Shown: positions 52,946-61,474, counted from the stretch's first letter. The stretch is DNA of 64,000 bases from Neobacillus sp. OS1-2 (GCF_030915505.1 NZ_CP133265.1:4058001-4122000), one strand, 5' to 3'. Notes: generated by a model from the letters alone, not told the origin. Numbers and translations are program-made.

Positions 52946-53335
52946 ATGGAATTGGACTTTATCTATGTGTCATCAATTATTGTGGCAATTTTGTTTGTGT
53001 CCATTGCCGTATTTCAATTGCTACTTTCATTAGGATATCCTTTAGGTGAATTTGCAATGGGTGGATATTATAAAGTTTTACCTAAAAAATTACGGATTGC
53101 GAGTGTTGTAAATGCTTTGATTTTGTTTTTTATGGGCTTTGTTTTTCTAAAACATACTAATGTCTTAATTGGTTTGGATTTTTTATCTACAAATATATTA
53201 GTATGGATTAGTACAATTTTCCTCGGACTTAATACAGTAGCAAATCTATTATCTCGGAGTAAGAAAGAAAGATTTGTTATGACGCCATTATCAGGTTTTA
53301 CTTTCATATTATGTTTAGTTATTTCTTTATCATAG
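52946..53335 (+). CDS. Four-helix membrane protein
   Basis: The 129-residue protein has four hydrophobic helices with short loops (about 8-28, 50-66, 78-95 and 110-127). A conserved-looking LGYPLGEFAMGGYYKVLPKK loop connects helices 1 and 2. This arrangement resembles a family of uncharacterised Bacillus membrane proteins. Start ATG behind AAGGGGCGG. It is the sole gene between repeats g and h. Function unknown. Confidence 0.7.
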   Translation: MELDFIYVSSIIVAILFVSIAVFQLLLSLGYPLGEFAMGGYYKVLPKKLRIASVVNALILFFMGFVFLKHTNVLIGLDFLSTNILVWISTIFLGLNTVANLLSRSKKERFVMTPLSGFTFILCLVISLS

Positions 53336-53350
53336 GATTATTTTTATTAT

Positions 53351-53457
53351 TCTTATTGAACTAACGGGGGCTTTAACATCATAACAAATGGGTTGTTTCG
53401 GTAGTCCTATATTTATTATCGTTATTAAACTAAAGGGGCAGGTTAGTTCAATAAGAA
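53351..53457 (+). repeat. Interspersed intergenic repeat, copy h (full)
   Basis: The left module TTATTGAACTAACGGGGGCT is followed by variable sequence, then TTATTAAACTAAAGGGGCAG and GTTAGTTCAATAAG. The last part pairs: TTATT(A)AACTAA with TTAGTTCAATAA around AGGGGCAGG, the best-preserved palindromic module. Confidence 0.78.
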
Positions 53458-53508
53458 ATCACAAAAGTAATGAGCATTTACTTTAAAATAAGATTAACGG
53501 AGGTTGAG

Positions 53509-53973
53509 ATGCGAAAAATTTATCTAGATAGAACAGAATTAACAGGAGCCATAAATGTAAATTTAAAAGATGCTGAGGTTATACCAGCAGGTACAACAAT
53601 TTATTCTATGAGTGTTTATCATAAAAATGTGGAGTATCAAAAATTTGCTAACGATTATGATATTCAATTTATCTTTGACGATGATATTCCACATTTAGAA
53701 TTTTATACAGTTCCATTTGTAGATATTATGGCAAAAGATAGTAAAGGTGGATTTATCGGAACTGTTGGTCAACAATGTGATTTGGAAAGCGACGCACCAA
53801 TTTGTTATATCAATAGGCATTTAGAGTGCTTGGTAATTTCTGAAAACGGAGAAGATTTTCTGAGTAATATAGGATCGTGGCAAGACAACTTGAAACCCTA
53901 TGATAAAATTACCGTTTATCGTTCGAAAGCAGAAGCAGAAATGGAACTAGAATTTATCGATTTGTCTGTCTGA
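53509..53973 (+). CDS. Unknown protein of 154 residues
   Basis: The protein starts MRKIYLDRTELTGAINVNLK, is acidic and mostly beta-rich with no membrane helix. A DIQFIFDDDIPHLEFYTVPFVDIMA segment and a tail of Glu-rich residues are notable. The ATG at 53509 follows CGGAGG and is preferred over an in-frame ATG 39 bases upstream. No family recognised. It is the sole gene between repeats h and i. Confidence 0.65.
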   Translation: MRKIYLDRTELTGAINVNLKDAEVIPAGTTIYSMSVYHKNVEYQKFANDYDIQFIFDDDIPHLEFYTVPFVDIMAKDSKGGFIGTVGQQCDLESDAPICYINRHLECLVISENGEDFLSNIGSWQDNLKPYDKITVYRSKAEAEMELEFIDLSV

Positions 53974-53997
53974 TAGTCCCCCATCATTATAAATTCA

Positions 53998-54071
53998 TAT
54001 TGAACTTACGGGGGCGATAGCTGAACAAAGCTGTCGCTTCTTCAACTAGTGGAGCAGGATAGCAAAAAGGT
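53998..54071 (+). repeat. Interspersed intergenic repeat, copy i
   Basis: TATTGAACTTACGGGGGCGA, a hairpin GCGATAGCT/AGCTGTCGC, then TTCAACTAGTGGAGCAGGAT. The variable hairpin differs from copies c, f and k. Confidence 0.7.
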
Positions 54072-54096
54072 AATAGAGGGGCGTTTATAATTGTTA

Positions 54097-54398
54097 ATGA
54101 TTTTAAGAGTAATTTTTGCAGTAATCGTTACTTTTATCGCAGGATATGGATTGATTACTAATAATCATGAGTTCCAATCATATATGATGTTTTCTTAAGT
54201 TTATTTATGTTAGTAATGGGATTAGGAGAATTTCGGAAAGGTCGAAAAGTTATAGGTTGGATTAGCATAGTTGCCTTCTTATTTATATTATTTGTATCAC
54301 TTCAAGACTTCTTCTTGAACTACCGGGTTCGTTACTTTAAGATCCAGCTGCCATTTTTGGTGGCCTTTTTTAAGCTAAAAGTTATAGATAGAAAGTAA
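54097..54398 (+). pseudogene. DUF3953-like small membrane protein with a frameshift
   Basis: The first frame reads MILRVIFAVIVTFIAGYGLI to YMMFS and a stop. The next frame continues FLSLFMLVMGLGEFRKGRKV and IGWISIVAFLFILFVSLQDF. Joined, they form one four-helix protein like the DUF3953 family. One T is missing from the run in ATGATGTTTTC. The coding region ends inside repeat j. Confidence 0.72.
54310..54381 (+). repeat. Interspersed intergenic repeat, copy j (partial)
   Basis: TTCTTGAACTACCGGGTTCG, a hairpin GCCATTTTTGGTGGCCTTTTTT and AAGCTAAAAG. The left module overlaps the end of the DUF3953 relic. A 250-base stretch to 54650 holds no recognised gene. Confidence 0.68.
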
Positions 54399-54650
54399 TA
54401 TTTCATTGTAAAAAATATTTAGAAAAATAGAATATAATGGTAGAATATGACTAAAAAGCTGCAAGCACTGCAAGGGAGGCGGACTTTTTACCTAGGTTAA
54501 AAGTTGGGCTTGAATGAATGTGGGCAATACTTACAGCTGAGCCAAGGTTAACAATGATTCTTTTCCTGTCATTTTGTGATTTCCTTAGCTTTTGTTGCCT
54601 AAAAAGTTAACCACAAATGACCAAATTAATGATTTTCGGAGGAAAAATTG

Positions 54651-55805
54651 ATGGACAATAACAAATATCTATTGGACCAAAAAAATTATATTCATACTTA
54701 TCTTTCATATATGTTAGGAAATAAGTTTAAAGTGGCATACAATGATTATCAGTTCTTTTCAACCAAGAAACTAACAGTAGATAATAATCCATATTTTTTT
54801 AAAGAATCACCAAATAAACTGGAATTCTCCACTCTTGAATACTTACATAAAGGGAAAAAAAGAATTGCTGACTTTAAACAATTTATGGAAAATACAGGCA
54901 CTACTGCATTACTTATCATTAAAAATGATACTATTCTTTATGAAGATTATTTTAATGGACATACAAGAGAGACTCCTCAAAAGTTGTTCTCCATTACAAA
55001 ATCATTTATTTCTGCTCTAGTTGGAATTGCTATTGATGATGGTTATATAAAAAGTGTAGATGATTTCGTTTCTTTTTATATACCTGATATTAAACTAAGA
55101 AATAGTAGAATTAAACATCTCCTTCAGATGGAAGCAGGAATAAAGTTCAAGGAAGGTCATTTTCCATGGAGAGACGAAGCAAAAGTTTATTTGTATCCGA
55201 ATGCAAGAGAATTGGCACTAACAGTTGTAGAAGATACGAATGATAGCTTTTTTCATTATAATGATTATCATTTGTTAATATTAGGGCTTATACTTGAAAG
55301 GACAACAGGTAAAAGTGTAACAGACTTTTTTTATGAGAAGATATGGAGTCAGTTAGGAATGGAATTTACGGGTTTTATGATATTAGATAGTGAAAAATAT
55401 TCATTTGAAAAGATTGAGAGCGGGTTGGGAATGACCGCAATAGATCTAGCTAAGTTCGGCAGATTATACTTAAAAAATGGTGAATGGGAGGGGAAACGGA
55501 TAATTAGCCAAGATTGGATTAAGGAATCAGTAAGTCCAAATAATGTGCCGTCTAATAGTGATCATTTTCGATATTATCAAAAACATCCTTGGGGAAAAAT
55601 GTGGTTTAACCAAAATAAAGCTTATTATAAATATTTATGGTGGGGACATCTAAATAACAAAACGAATAATGACTATTTTGCATTAGGGGCATTGGGTCAA
55701 GTTTTATATGTTAGCCCAGAAAACAATACAATTGCAATTCGCCTTGGAAGAAAGTGGGGGGTTATGGACTGGTGGCCTACAATCTTAAATAAATTAATAA
55801 ATTAG
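54651..55805 (+). CDS. Class C beta-lactamase-like serine hydrolase
   Basis: The 384-residue protein has the S-x-x-K motif as SITKSFISALVG near residue 110, a Y-x-N-type HYNDYHLL near residue 200 and a late G-x-LGQVLYVSPE region in place of KTG. It has no signal peptide, so it is likely cytoplasmic and a family-C-fold esterase or peptidase rather than a secreted lactamase. The ATG at 54651 lies behind GGAGG. It occupies one repeat-bounded interval. Confidence 0.85.
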   Translation: MDNNKYLLDQKNYIHTYLSYMLGNKFKVAYNDYQFFSTKKLTVDNNPYFFKESPNKLEFSTLEYLHKGKKRIADFKQFMENTGTTALLIIKNDTILYEDYFNGHTRETPQKLFSITKSFISALVGIAIDDGYIKSVDDFVSFYIPDIKLRNSRIKHLLQMEAGIKFKEGHFPWRDEAKVYLYPNARELALTVVEDTNDSFFHYNDYHLLILGLILERTTGKSVTDFFYEKIWSQLGMEFTGFMILDSEKYSFEKIESGLGMTAIDLAKFGRLYLKNGEWEGKRIISQDWIKESVSPNNVPSNSDHFRYYQKHPWGKMWFNQNKAYYKYLWWGHLNNKTNNDYFALGALGQVLYVSPENNTIAIRLGRKWGVMDWWPTILNKLIN

Positions 55806-55926
55806 CTTAAGAATTGTATTTGAATGCAGTATTTAACAATCCAAGAGTGAAGGAAGAATTAGCCAAAAAATAGATAGGTTTGAGTATCTTTTACAAAAAT
55901 TCGAGGGGAAACATGGGGTGGTATTT

Positions 55927-56232
55927 TTGAAAAAATTAATTCCGATTTTAGTAATATTAGGAGTTATTTTTATGTTGTTGCATTCAACGCCGAAAATAGC
56001 ATTAAAGTTTCATATAATATTAATGGGTTATCCAAAAGAAGCTCTAATAACAGACATAAGTGATAATAAAATTGATAATAGATTCCATAAGAAAAAATTG
56101 GCTACGTTAAATGCAAAAACATACACCTTAACAAATCCACCATTTGAAAAAGATACTGAAACAGAGTTAGACACTTTCCTTGTACGGAAGTTTGGAATTT
56201 TATATTTTGCAGAATATTATTCACTTATATAA
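55927..56232 (+). CDS. Small secreted or membrane-anchored protein, unknown
   Basis: The roughly 101-residue product begins with a hydrophobic helix (KKLIPILVILGVIFMLLHS) and continues as a basic soluble part with no recognised motif. TTG at 55927 is the preferred start because GGGGTGG precedes it at five bases; a GTG nine bases upstream is possible. It lies between the beta-lactamase-like gene and repeat k. No family recognised. Confidence 0.55.
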   Translation: MKKLIPILVILGVIFMLLHSTPKIALKFHIILMGYPKEALITDISDNKIDNRFHKKKLATLNAKTYTLTNPPFEKDTETELDTFLVRKFGILYFAEYYSLI

Positions 56233-56235
56233 ACA

Positions 56236-56333
56236 TCCTTCTTAAACTAATTGGGTCCTTTTGTTAAGGAGGATGGTCGCTGCGGCGGTCATTTTTTCCT
56301 GTTGAGCTAACGGGGCAGTTTAATCTAATAAGG
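56236..56333 (+). repeat. Interspersed intergenic repeat, copy k (full)
   Basis: CTTCTTAAACTAATTGGGTC, hairpin GGTCGCTGCGGCGGTC with TTTTTTC, then GTTGAGCTAACGGGGCAG and TTTAATCTAATAAGG. The hairpin is a variant of the copy c/f one. Confidence 0.75.
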
Positions 56334-56403
56334 ATTGCAGGAAAAGATATACAACAAATAGAAATACTAAAAATAACAAACGAAGTGAGGAGATAATACT
56401 ACT

Positions 56404-56985
56404 TTGAACATTTTAACTCTGATTTTAAGTTATTTAATAGGCTCAATCTCATTTGCTTTAGTAATCGGTAAAATGTTTTATAAGAAAGATATTCGTGATT
56501 ACGGTAGTGGTAATCTTGGTGCAACTAATGCTTATAGAGTTTTAGGCATAAAAGCAGGAGTAATTGTTGCAATTGCTGATATATTAAAAGGGACACTTGC
56601 TTGTTTACTTCCACTAATACTTAGTTCTACGGTTAACCCTATTGTATGTGGTTTATTAGCCATATTAGGACACATATTTTCTGTATTTGCTAGTTTTAAA
56701 GGTGGAAAAGCTGCTGCGACAGCAACTGGAGTTTTCTTATTTTTGACGCCTTTAGGTGTTTTAGTTGGTTTTGTTTTGTTTGTGTTAACTTTATTATTTA
56801 CTAAGTATGTATCACTAAGTTCAATGTTGGCTAGTATAGGATTGTTCATTTACAGTCTAATATTTGAAGATAAAGTTATCATAGCACTTTCTCTACTAAT
56901 AAATGTATCAATAATCATTCTTCATCGACATAATATAAAGAGAATTCTAAATGGGACAGAGAACAAAATAGTCCAAAGATATTGA
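56404..56985 (+). CDS. plsY: PlsY-like glycerol-3-phosphate acyltransferase
   Basis: The 193-residue protein has five membrane helices with the PlsY motifs: SYLIGSISFALVIGK, RDYGSGNLGATNAYRVLG, ILGHIFSVFASFKGGKAAATATG. PlsY uses acyl-phosphate to make lysophosphatidate, the first step of phospholipid synthesis. The housekeeping PlsY is usually at another locus, so this may be a second copy. TTG start at 56404, nine bases after GAGGAG. It is the last cassette gene, between repeats k and l. Confidence 0.88.
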   Translation: MNILTLILSYLIGSISFALVIGKMFYKKDIRDYGSGNLGATNAYRVLGIKAGVIVAIADILKGTLACLLPLILSSTVNPIVCGLLAILGHIFSVFASFKGGKAAATATGVFLFLTPLGVLVGFVLFVLTLLFTKYVSLSSMLASIGLFIYSLIFEDKVIIALSLLINVSIIILHRHNIKRILNGTENKIVQRY

Positions 56986-56989
56986 GTAT

Positions 56990-57077
56990 TACTTGTTAAG
57001 CTGAAGGTAGCTATTCTTCAAGAAGGAGAATAGCTTTTTCTTATTGAAGTAAAGTAAGCAGGTTAGTTGTAGAAGGA
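56990..57077 (+). repeat. Interspersed intergenic repeat, copy l
   Basis: ACTTGTTAAGCTGAAGGTAG, hairpin AGCTATTCTTCAAGAAGGAG and AATAGCTTTTT, then TTATTGAAGTAAAGTAAGCA and GGTTAGTTG. It is the last copy before the methyltransferase relic. Confidence 0.72.
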
Positions 57078-57123
57078 AAATTGATTATGAAGATAGAAAC
57101 TAGTTTTGAATTAATCTTAAGAG

Positions 57124-57236
57124 GTGAATCTGTTTGTTAATAAAAAGGATGAAATAAAGCTGGTTATTGGTGCGCGGGAATATAATAATAATCCAGGTTG
57201 GGTACATGCACAGGATCAAGAATTAAATTTATTAGA
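57124..57236 (+). pseudogene. SAM-dependent methyltransferase-like gene, left fragment
   Basis: GTG behind AGAGGTG opens NKKDEIKLVIGAREYNNNPG then VHAQDQELNLLD, the N-terminus of a Bacillus methyltransferase-like protein. It is cut at 57236 by the IS21 insertion. The right fragment is at 63513. Confidence 0.75.
57231..57236. repeat. Target duplication ATTAGA (left)
   Basis: Identical to 63513-63518 directly outside both ends of the IS21-family element. Confidence 0.85.
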
Positions 57237-57248
57237 TGATTACGGCCA

Positions 57249-57335
57249 CTGAAATGTACCACCTCTGCCATTGTTTTTACCAGGGAGTGCCAAGGAATTT
57301 ACCACTAATCGGCAGGTTATTTACCACCATCTACT
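57249..57335 (+). repeat. Left subterminal IstA-site repeats
   Basis: TGTACCACCTCTGCCATTG is followed by TTTTTACCAGGGAGTG, GGAATTTACCACTA and TTATTTACCACC. The mirrored set at the right end (63443-63500) includes CAGAGGTGGTAAATTCC and TGGTAAATTCCTTG. Confidence 0.75.
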
Positions 57336-57393
57336 TTCTGTATAATTAGTGAGCATATCTTGCGATATGACACTATATATAGGAGGTTTTTTT

Positions 57394-58023
57394 ATGATCC
57401 AATATCGTAAGATACTGGAATTACATGATGATGGAATCAGTATGAGGGGGATTGCCACTAGTACTGGAAACTCTCGACAGAAAGTAACAGAGGTCATCGA
57501 ATTGGCTAAGAAGAAAGGATTGACTTGTCCGTTAGACGAGGAAATGAATGATAGATGGATTGAGGAATTTCTTTTTCCTGAGAAGTCATTTGAGGCTTCT
57601 GGTAGGCAGCTTATCGACTTTGAATACATTCATAAAGAGTTGGCCAAACCAAACGTTACCCTTTCTCTACTACACTATGAATATGAAGCAAAAAGCCGGG
57701 CGAATAATAAAATCCCATATTCATATAGAAGTTTTAGTCGCTTTTATAGCAATTATGCACAGAAATACAAAGCCACCCTTCGTATCCGCAGAAAGCCTGG
57801 AGAAATTTTAGAGGTGGATTGGGCTGGATCCACAGCCTTTATCATTGATAGGGATACGGGGGAAAAAGTGAAAGCGTATGTGTTTGTGGCGACATTGCCG
57901 TGCAGCCAACTTTCCTATGCGGAAGCGACTTTATCAATGGATTTACACTCCTGGATTGGAGCGCATATTCGTGCATATGAATATTTTGGTGGTGCCACCC
58001 AAATAGTTGTGTCGGATAATCTG
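57394..58023 (+). pseudogene. istA: istA transposase, left part
   Basis: The ATG at 57394 behind AGGAGG opens the IS21 transposase: an N-terminal HTH (GISMRGIATSTGNSRQKV), then the DDE core with D142 in EVDWAG and D208 in VVSDNL. It is cut after DNL by the RIT element at 58024. An in-frame TAA comes directly from the inserted sequence. The right part is at 61481. Confidence 0.9.
58018..58023. repeat. AATCTG copy at the RIT left junction
   Basis: AATCTG also occurs at 61475-61480, the other end of the RIT insertion. Since the istA frame needs only one copy, it is a target duplication or recombinase crossover core. Confidence 0.8.
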
Positions 58024-58132
58024 TAATGTAAATCTTTACATTATAAATTTAATGAAAAGAAATGATTAATGTAAAGCCGGTAGTTAAAGATAGATAGAAT
58101 CATGCTAATCTCTAACCCCAACTTTACATTAT
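58024..58132 (+). repeat. Left recombinase-site region of the RIT element
   Basis: TAATGTAAA (58024), CTTTACATTA (58034), AATGATTAATGTAAAG (58061-58076) and CTTTACATTA (58122) alternate in orientation. AATGATTAATGTAAAG appears inverted at 61448-61463. Confidence 0.8.
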
Positions 58133-58137
58133 ATATT

Positions 58138-59148
58138 TTAGAAAAGCGTCTCAAGAAAGGACATCAGATCTGCTTTTTCTTCGGTAGAAAAATAATCTGC
58201 ACCGTCCGGTGCTATCTTTTGCGAGGCCTTTTCAATTGCTTCCCGCATGACTTCCGGGTTAGACGTTAGATATACCTGGGTTGTTGTCACGGATGCATGT
58301 CCAAGGAAATCTCTAATATTATAGATACTTACTCCATTATTAACAAGATGGGTTGCCTTGCTATGTCTTAGGAGATGTGGTGAGAGATTTTCCTGAAAAG
58401 GTTCATCATTCATCTCTTTGGCAAGTTTCTGGTACTTGTTCAAAATATGGGAGATACCTGCCCGTGTTAATCGTTCTCCCCTGCTATTACAGAACAATGG
58501 TTTTTCAGGCTGACGTTCATATATGCTTATATATTTTTTGATAATTTTGCCTGTTTCCTGCATTATAGGTATTTCACGATATTTGTCGCCCTTGCCTTTT
58601 ACGAAAAGTTTACATATATCACCCAAGGTAATATCGGATGTGTTCAGGCTAATAAGCTCCTGAACTCTGCACCCCGAATCATAAAGCAATGAGAGCATAG
58701 CCATATGTCTAATTCCCGATCGTGCGTTACCATCTGGAATGCCCAGGAGCTGTTTTGTTTCTGATTCTGTCAAATAGGCAGGGGGTTTCTTTGCTGTTTT
58801 TTTAAATGGGATTTGGATAATCTGGCTACAATGTTCTGCCCATTCTGGGGTAGTTGCCAATACATAACCCCAAAATGATTTTAAATGTGCAAGGCGTACA
58901 TTCCGCGTGGATATAGCATTTTTTCTTCTGCTTTCCAGCCAATCAAGAAATTCCATAACGCACTTTTTGTCAACATTTTCTATGGAAAGCTTCGAGACAG
59001 ACAATTTGTTCTCCTCAAGAAAAGTGAACAGAAGTTTAAAGGTGTCCCTATAGGAAGCCACCGTATTTCTGCCATATCCCCTTTGTGCTATTAGATAGGA
59101 TAAAAAATAGGCTTGTACATAGTGGGATAGTGGTTTAGTTTTCATCAC
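58138..59148 (-). CDS. RIT tyrosine recombinase C
   Basis: The 336-residue integrase-like protein has the catalytic set: Arg in DSGCRVQELISL, HLLRHSKATHL (His-x-x-Arg) and LGHASVTTTQVYL with the late His and the Tyr nucleophile. The N-terminal SAM-like core-binding domain (about 15-110) is present. It is the last gene of the trio and overlaps the middle gene by 14 bases. Its closest style is XerC/D-like. Confidence 0.92.
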   Translation of the reverse strand: MMKTKPLSHYVQAYFLSYLIAQRGYGRNTVASYRDTFKLLFTFLEENKLSVSKLSIENVDKKCVMEFLDWLESRRKNAISTRNVRLAHLKSFWGYVLATTPEWAEHCSQIIQIPFKKTAKKPPAYLTESETKQLLGIPDGNARSGIRHMAMLSLLYDSGCRVQELISLNTSDITLGDICKLFVKGKGDKYREIPIMQETGKIIKKYISIYERQPEKPLFCNSRGERLTRAGISHILNKYQKLAKEMNDEPFQENLSPHLLRHSKATHLVNNGVSIYNIRDFLGHASVTTTQVYLTSNPEVMREAIEKASQKIAPDGADYFSTEEKADLMSFLETLF

Positions 59149-60124
59149 ACACCTCCGGAATTAGGCTGCTTAGATTGGATTCTTTCTTGATAAAGTCGCT
59201 GTATCCATGTTCTGTTAAATGAATATAACGCTCAGTATCGGACAAATTCACATGTCCTACATAGGCCGCGAGAATCGGGATCGCCGTATAAAGATTCATG
59301 CCAGACTCTAACATTCGGTTTAGACTAGCCGTACAAAACGAATGCCGTACATCATGGATTCTTGGTAGTCTTCCCTGGGGAGTACGAACTCCTGCCGCTG
59401 AATATATCTTTCGGAACATATATTTCATGGCATCATAGGAATAACCCGTTCCAGTATAAGGTGAAATAAACAAATGCCGCTGCGATTCATGGCGGTGCTG
59501 TATTTTGGAAAGATACCTGCCAACTGTTGCTGAAAGGCTTTCTGACATGGGCACATATCTGGATACATTATTTTTTGATTTATACACAATAAGTAGTTGG
59601 TCAACCATGTCTACATCCTTTATTCTAAGCGAAAGGACTTCCCCGATACGCATCCCAGTTCCAATCAAAATACGGGTGATGACAGGATAAATTTGACAAT
59701 GGGTATTTGATCTTCTCCCTTGTGAAAGTTGATCAGCTGCCACGGTAATGGACTCCAGTTCAGCTTCTGAAAAAATATATGGACGGAATGGCAGGTATAC
59801 TTTCTTCATATATTTACGTGGTATTTCATAGGAAACAATCTCCAAACTTCGAAGAAAAGCTGAGAACTGACGGAAATCTGAAACGCGAAGTCCCCTGGAT
59901 GACGGACTTTCCTTTTCTCTTTCACGTAGAATGAACTCTGCCACTTCATGACTGATTTCCAGACTATCACAAGAAAGGGTAAGCTCTTGGTTTAGTGATT
60001 TCAATCTAATCAGTGTGGAATGTGTCACTTTTTCACCTTTACCACGTTTAAACATTATATATTTTTTGAAATAATCCTTGAAAATTCCTTCTTGGAAAGC
60101 TTGAAATTCCTTATCATTCAGCAT
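59135..60124 (-). CDS. RIT tyrosine recombinase B
   Basis: The 329-residue protein has GTGMRIGEVLSLRIKDV (Arg), RIHDVRHSFCTA (His-x-x-Arg) and VGHVNLSDTERYIH (His and Tyr). It overlaps the upstream gene by 11 bases and the downstream by 14, a sign of strict co-translation of the trio. Confidence 0.92.
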   Translation of the reverse strand: MLNDKEFQAFQEGIFKDYFKKYIMFKRGKGEKVTHSTLIRLKSLNQELTLSCDSLEISHEVAEFILREREKESPSSRGLRVSDFRQFSAFLRSLEIVSYEIPRKYMKKVYLPFRPYIFSEAELESITVAADQLSQGRRSNTHCQIYPVITRILIGTGMRIGEVLSLRIKDVDMVDQLLIVYKSKNNVSRYVPMSESLSATVGRYLSKIQHRHESQRHLFISPYTGTGYSYDAMKYMFRKIYSAAGVRTPQGRLPRIHDVRHSFCTASLNRMLESGMNLYTAIPILAAYVGHVNLSDTERYIHLTEHGYSDFIKKESNLSSLIPEVCDEN

Positions 60125-61352
60125 ACGTCATCACCTCCATAGAGGCTTTTCTTAACTGAGAAATATCGGACCAGATGTACCTAGTGGTTGTCTGGGGAGA
60201 TGTATGTCCAAGGATTGTGGCAATTTCGCTGATCTGAACACCGTCCAACATCATACCAGTTGCCAAGCTGTGTCTCATGGAGTGAAGTCCAGCATGTTTC
60301 CGATCCGTATTGATCCCGGCTTTCTTAAAGAAGGCGCGGACTTTTTGCGAAAAGTGGTTATCATCTGCATATGGCACATGGGGTGGTTTTTGTCTAATAA
60401 AAATATAATCATCTATAGTTTGGGGTCTGGAGTTTTTTATATAATCCAGCAGCGCCAAGCATACTTCCTGTATTAAAGGAAGTTCCAAATATCTTTTGGT
60501 CTTTTGTTGGCTAAGTTTAATGCACTGCTTTTTCCAGTCGACGTTCGATAGTTGGAGGGTCCTGATATCAGAAGAACGGAGCCCATACACACTAGCAAGA
60601 AGCATCATTAGATACAACATTTTCCCCTGCCCAGAGGCTCTGTCGACGGAATCCAGTACCTTTCGTATTTCCTCGGCAGAATAAGCAGATTCTAGTCGCT
60701 CATGTTTGTTCGTGTGAAGGTTTTCCAAAAAGGAATCAAATCTAAATTTCAAATTACTACTGATCATTGGGCAGGAAAAATAACTTTTGATGGTATAAAG
60801 AATATTCGTTTTTCCTGTAGAAGAATAGTGCCCATCAAGGGTTCCGATAAAATTAACAAACGTTTGGGGATCCAAACTGTCAATCGAAGAACAGCCATTT
60901 TCGAAAATAAAAATAAAAAATGGTTTTAATCTTCCGATACGGGTTCTTATTGTACTGCGACTACATTCCTTTGAAACTAGCCACTCTTCATAAAGCTGGA
61001 TATCTTTCTGGAAGGTTTCTGGTATTGAAGTGGAATGATAGATATACCTTCTTGCCAAATCACATCCATTCAACGTATCTCTGATAAATAGTACTGCTCG
61101 CGCCTTACGTTTTTTACATTCGGTTGAGGGGCGTATGTATGGACTTACCCCTGTTACCTGTTCATAATATTTCGGTACATTGTCCACTGGCATGTAAGAT
61201 GATTCCTGTTTACAAAATAGAAGGAATTCATCAATGACGCCGCAATAAATATAAGCCAGTTTGGAATTATTTAGATCAGTTGTTACCTTTTCCTTCAATT
61301 GGTCCATCTTCAACCGCAGTTCTTCAAATGAAATAAAATCAGCCATTTCCAT
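60114..61352 (-). CDS. RIT tyrosine recombinase A
   Basis: The 412-residue protein is the first gene of the trio. Its catalytic motifs are SVYGLRSSDIRTLQL, KTKRYLELPL (Lys), GLHSMRHSLATGMM and LGHTSPQTTTRYIW. Its extra 80 residues at the N-terminus are charged and contain two cysteines, which matches RitA being longest. The ATG is at 61352. The right-end sites at 61392 lie just upstream of it and may overlap its promoter. Confidence 0.92.
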   Translation of the reverse strand: MEMADFISFEELRLKMDQLKEKVTTDLNNSKLAYIYCGVIDEFLLFCKQESSYMPVDNVPKYYEQVTGVSPYIRPSTECKKRKARAVLFIRDTLNGCDLARRYIYHSTSIPETFQKDIQLYEEWLVSKECSRSTIRTRIGRLKPFFIFIFENGCSSIDSLDPQTFVNFIGTLDGHYSSTGKTNILYTIKSYFSCPMISSNLKFRFDSFLENLHTNKHERLESAYSAEEIRKVLDSVDRASGQGKMLYLMMLLASVYGLRSSDIRTLQLSNVDWKKQCIKLSQQKTKRYLELPLIQEVCLALLDYIKNSRPQTIDDYIFIRQKPPHVPYADDNHFSQKVRAFFKKAGINTDRKHAGLHSMRHSLATGMMLDGVQISEIATILGHTSPQTTTRYIWSDISQLRKASMEVMTYAE

Positions 61353-61391
61353 AGTCTCCTCTCATTAATGGGCTGATCCTATTATAGTCAA

Positions 61392-61474
61392 TTAATGTAA
61401 AGTTGAATTTGGATCCAACCTTTCATCATCAACATTTCTCTTTACTACTTTACATTAATCATTTTTTTACATTA
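61392..61474 (-). repeat. Right recombinase-site region of the RIT element
   Basis: TTAATGTAAAGTTG (61392-61405), CTTTACATTAATCATT (61448-61463) and TTTACATTA (61466-61474). The inner copy with AAAGTTG mirrors CCAACTTTACATTA at 58118-58131. Confidence 0.8.

Noticed and set aside
50579-57077. CRISPR array or integron attC array as explanation of the repeats
   Set aside because: Spacing is set by whole genes and not by short spacers, there are no cas genes or integron integrase, and the repeats lack the attC core-site pattern GTTRRRY/RYYYAAC in the needed arrangement.
58138-61352. Three recombinases as a phage integrase cluster or Tn554-type transposon
   Set aside because: All three are tyrosine recombinases with overlapping reading frames and there is no TnpC-type small protein, phage gene or cargo, so the RIT description fits better.
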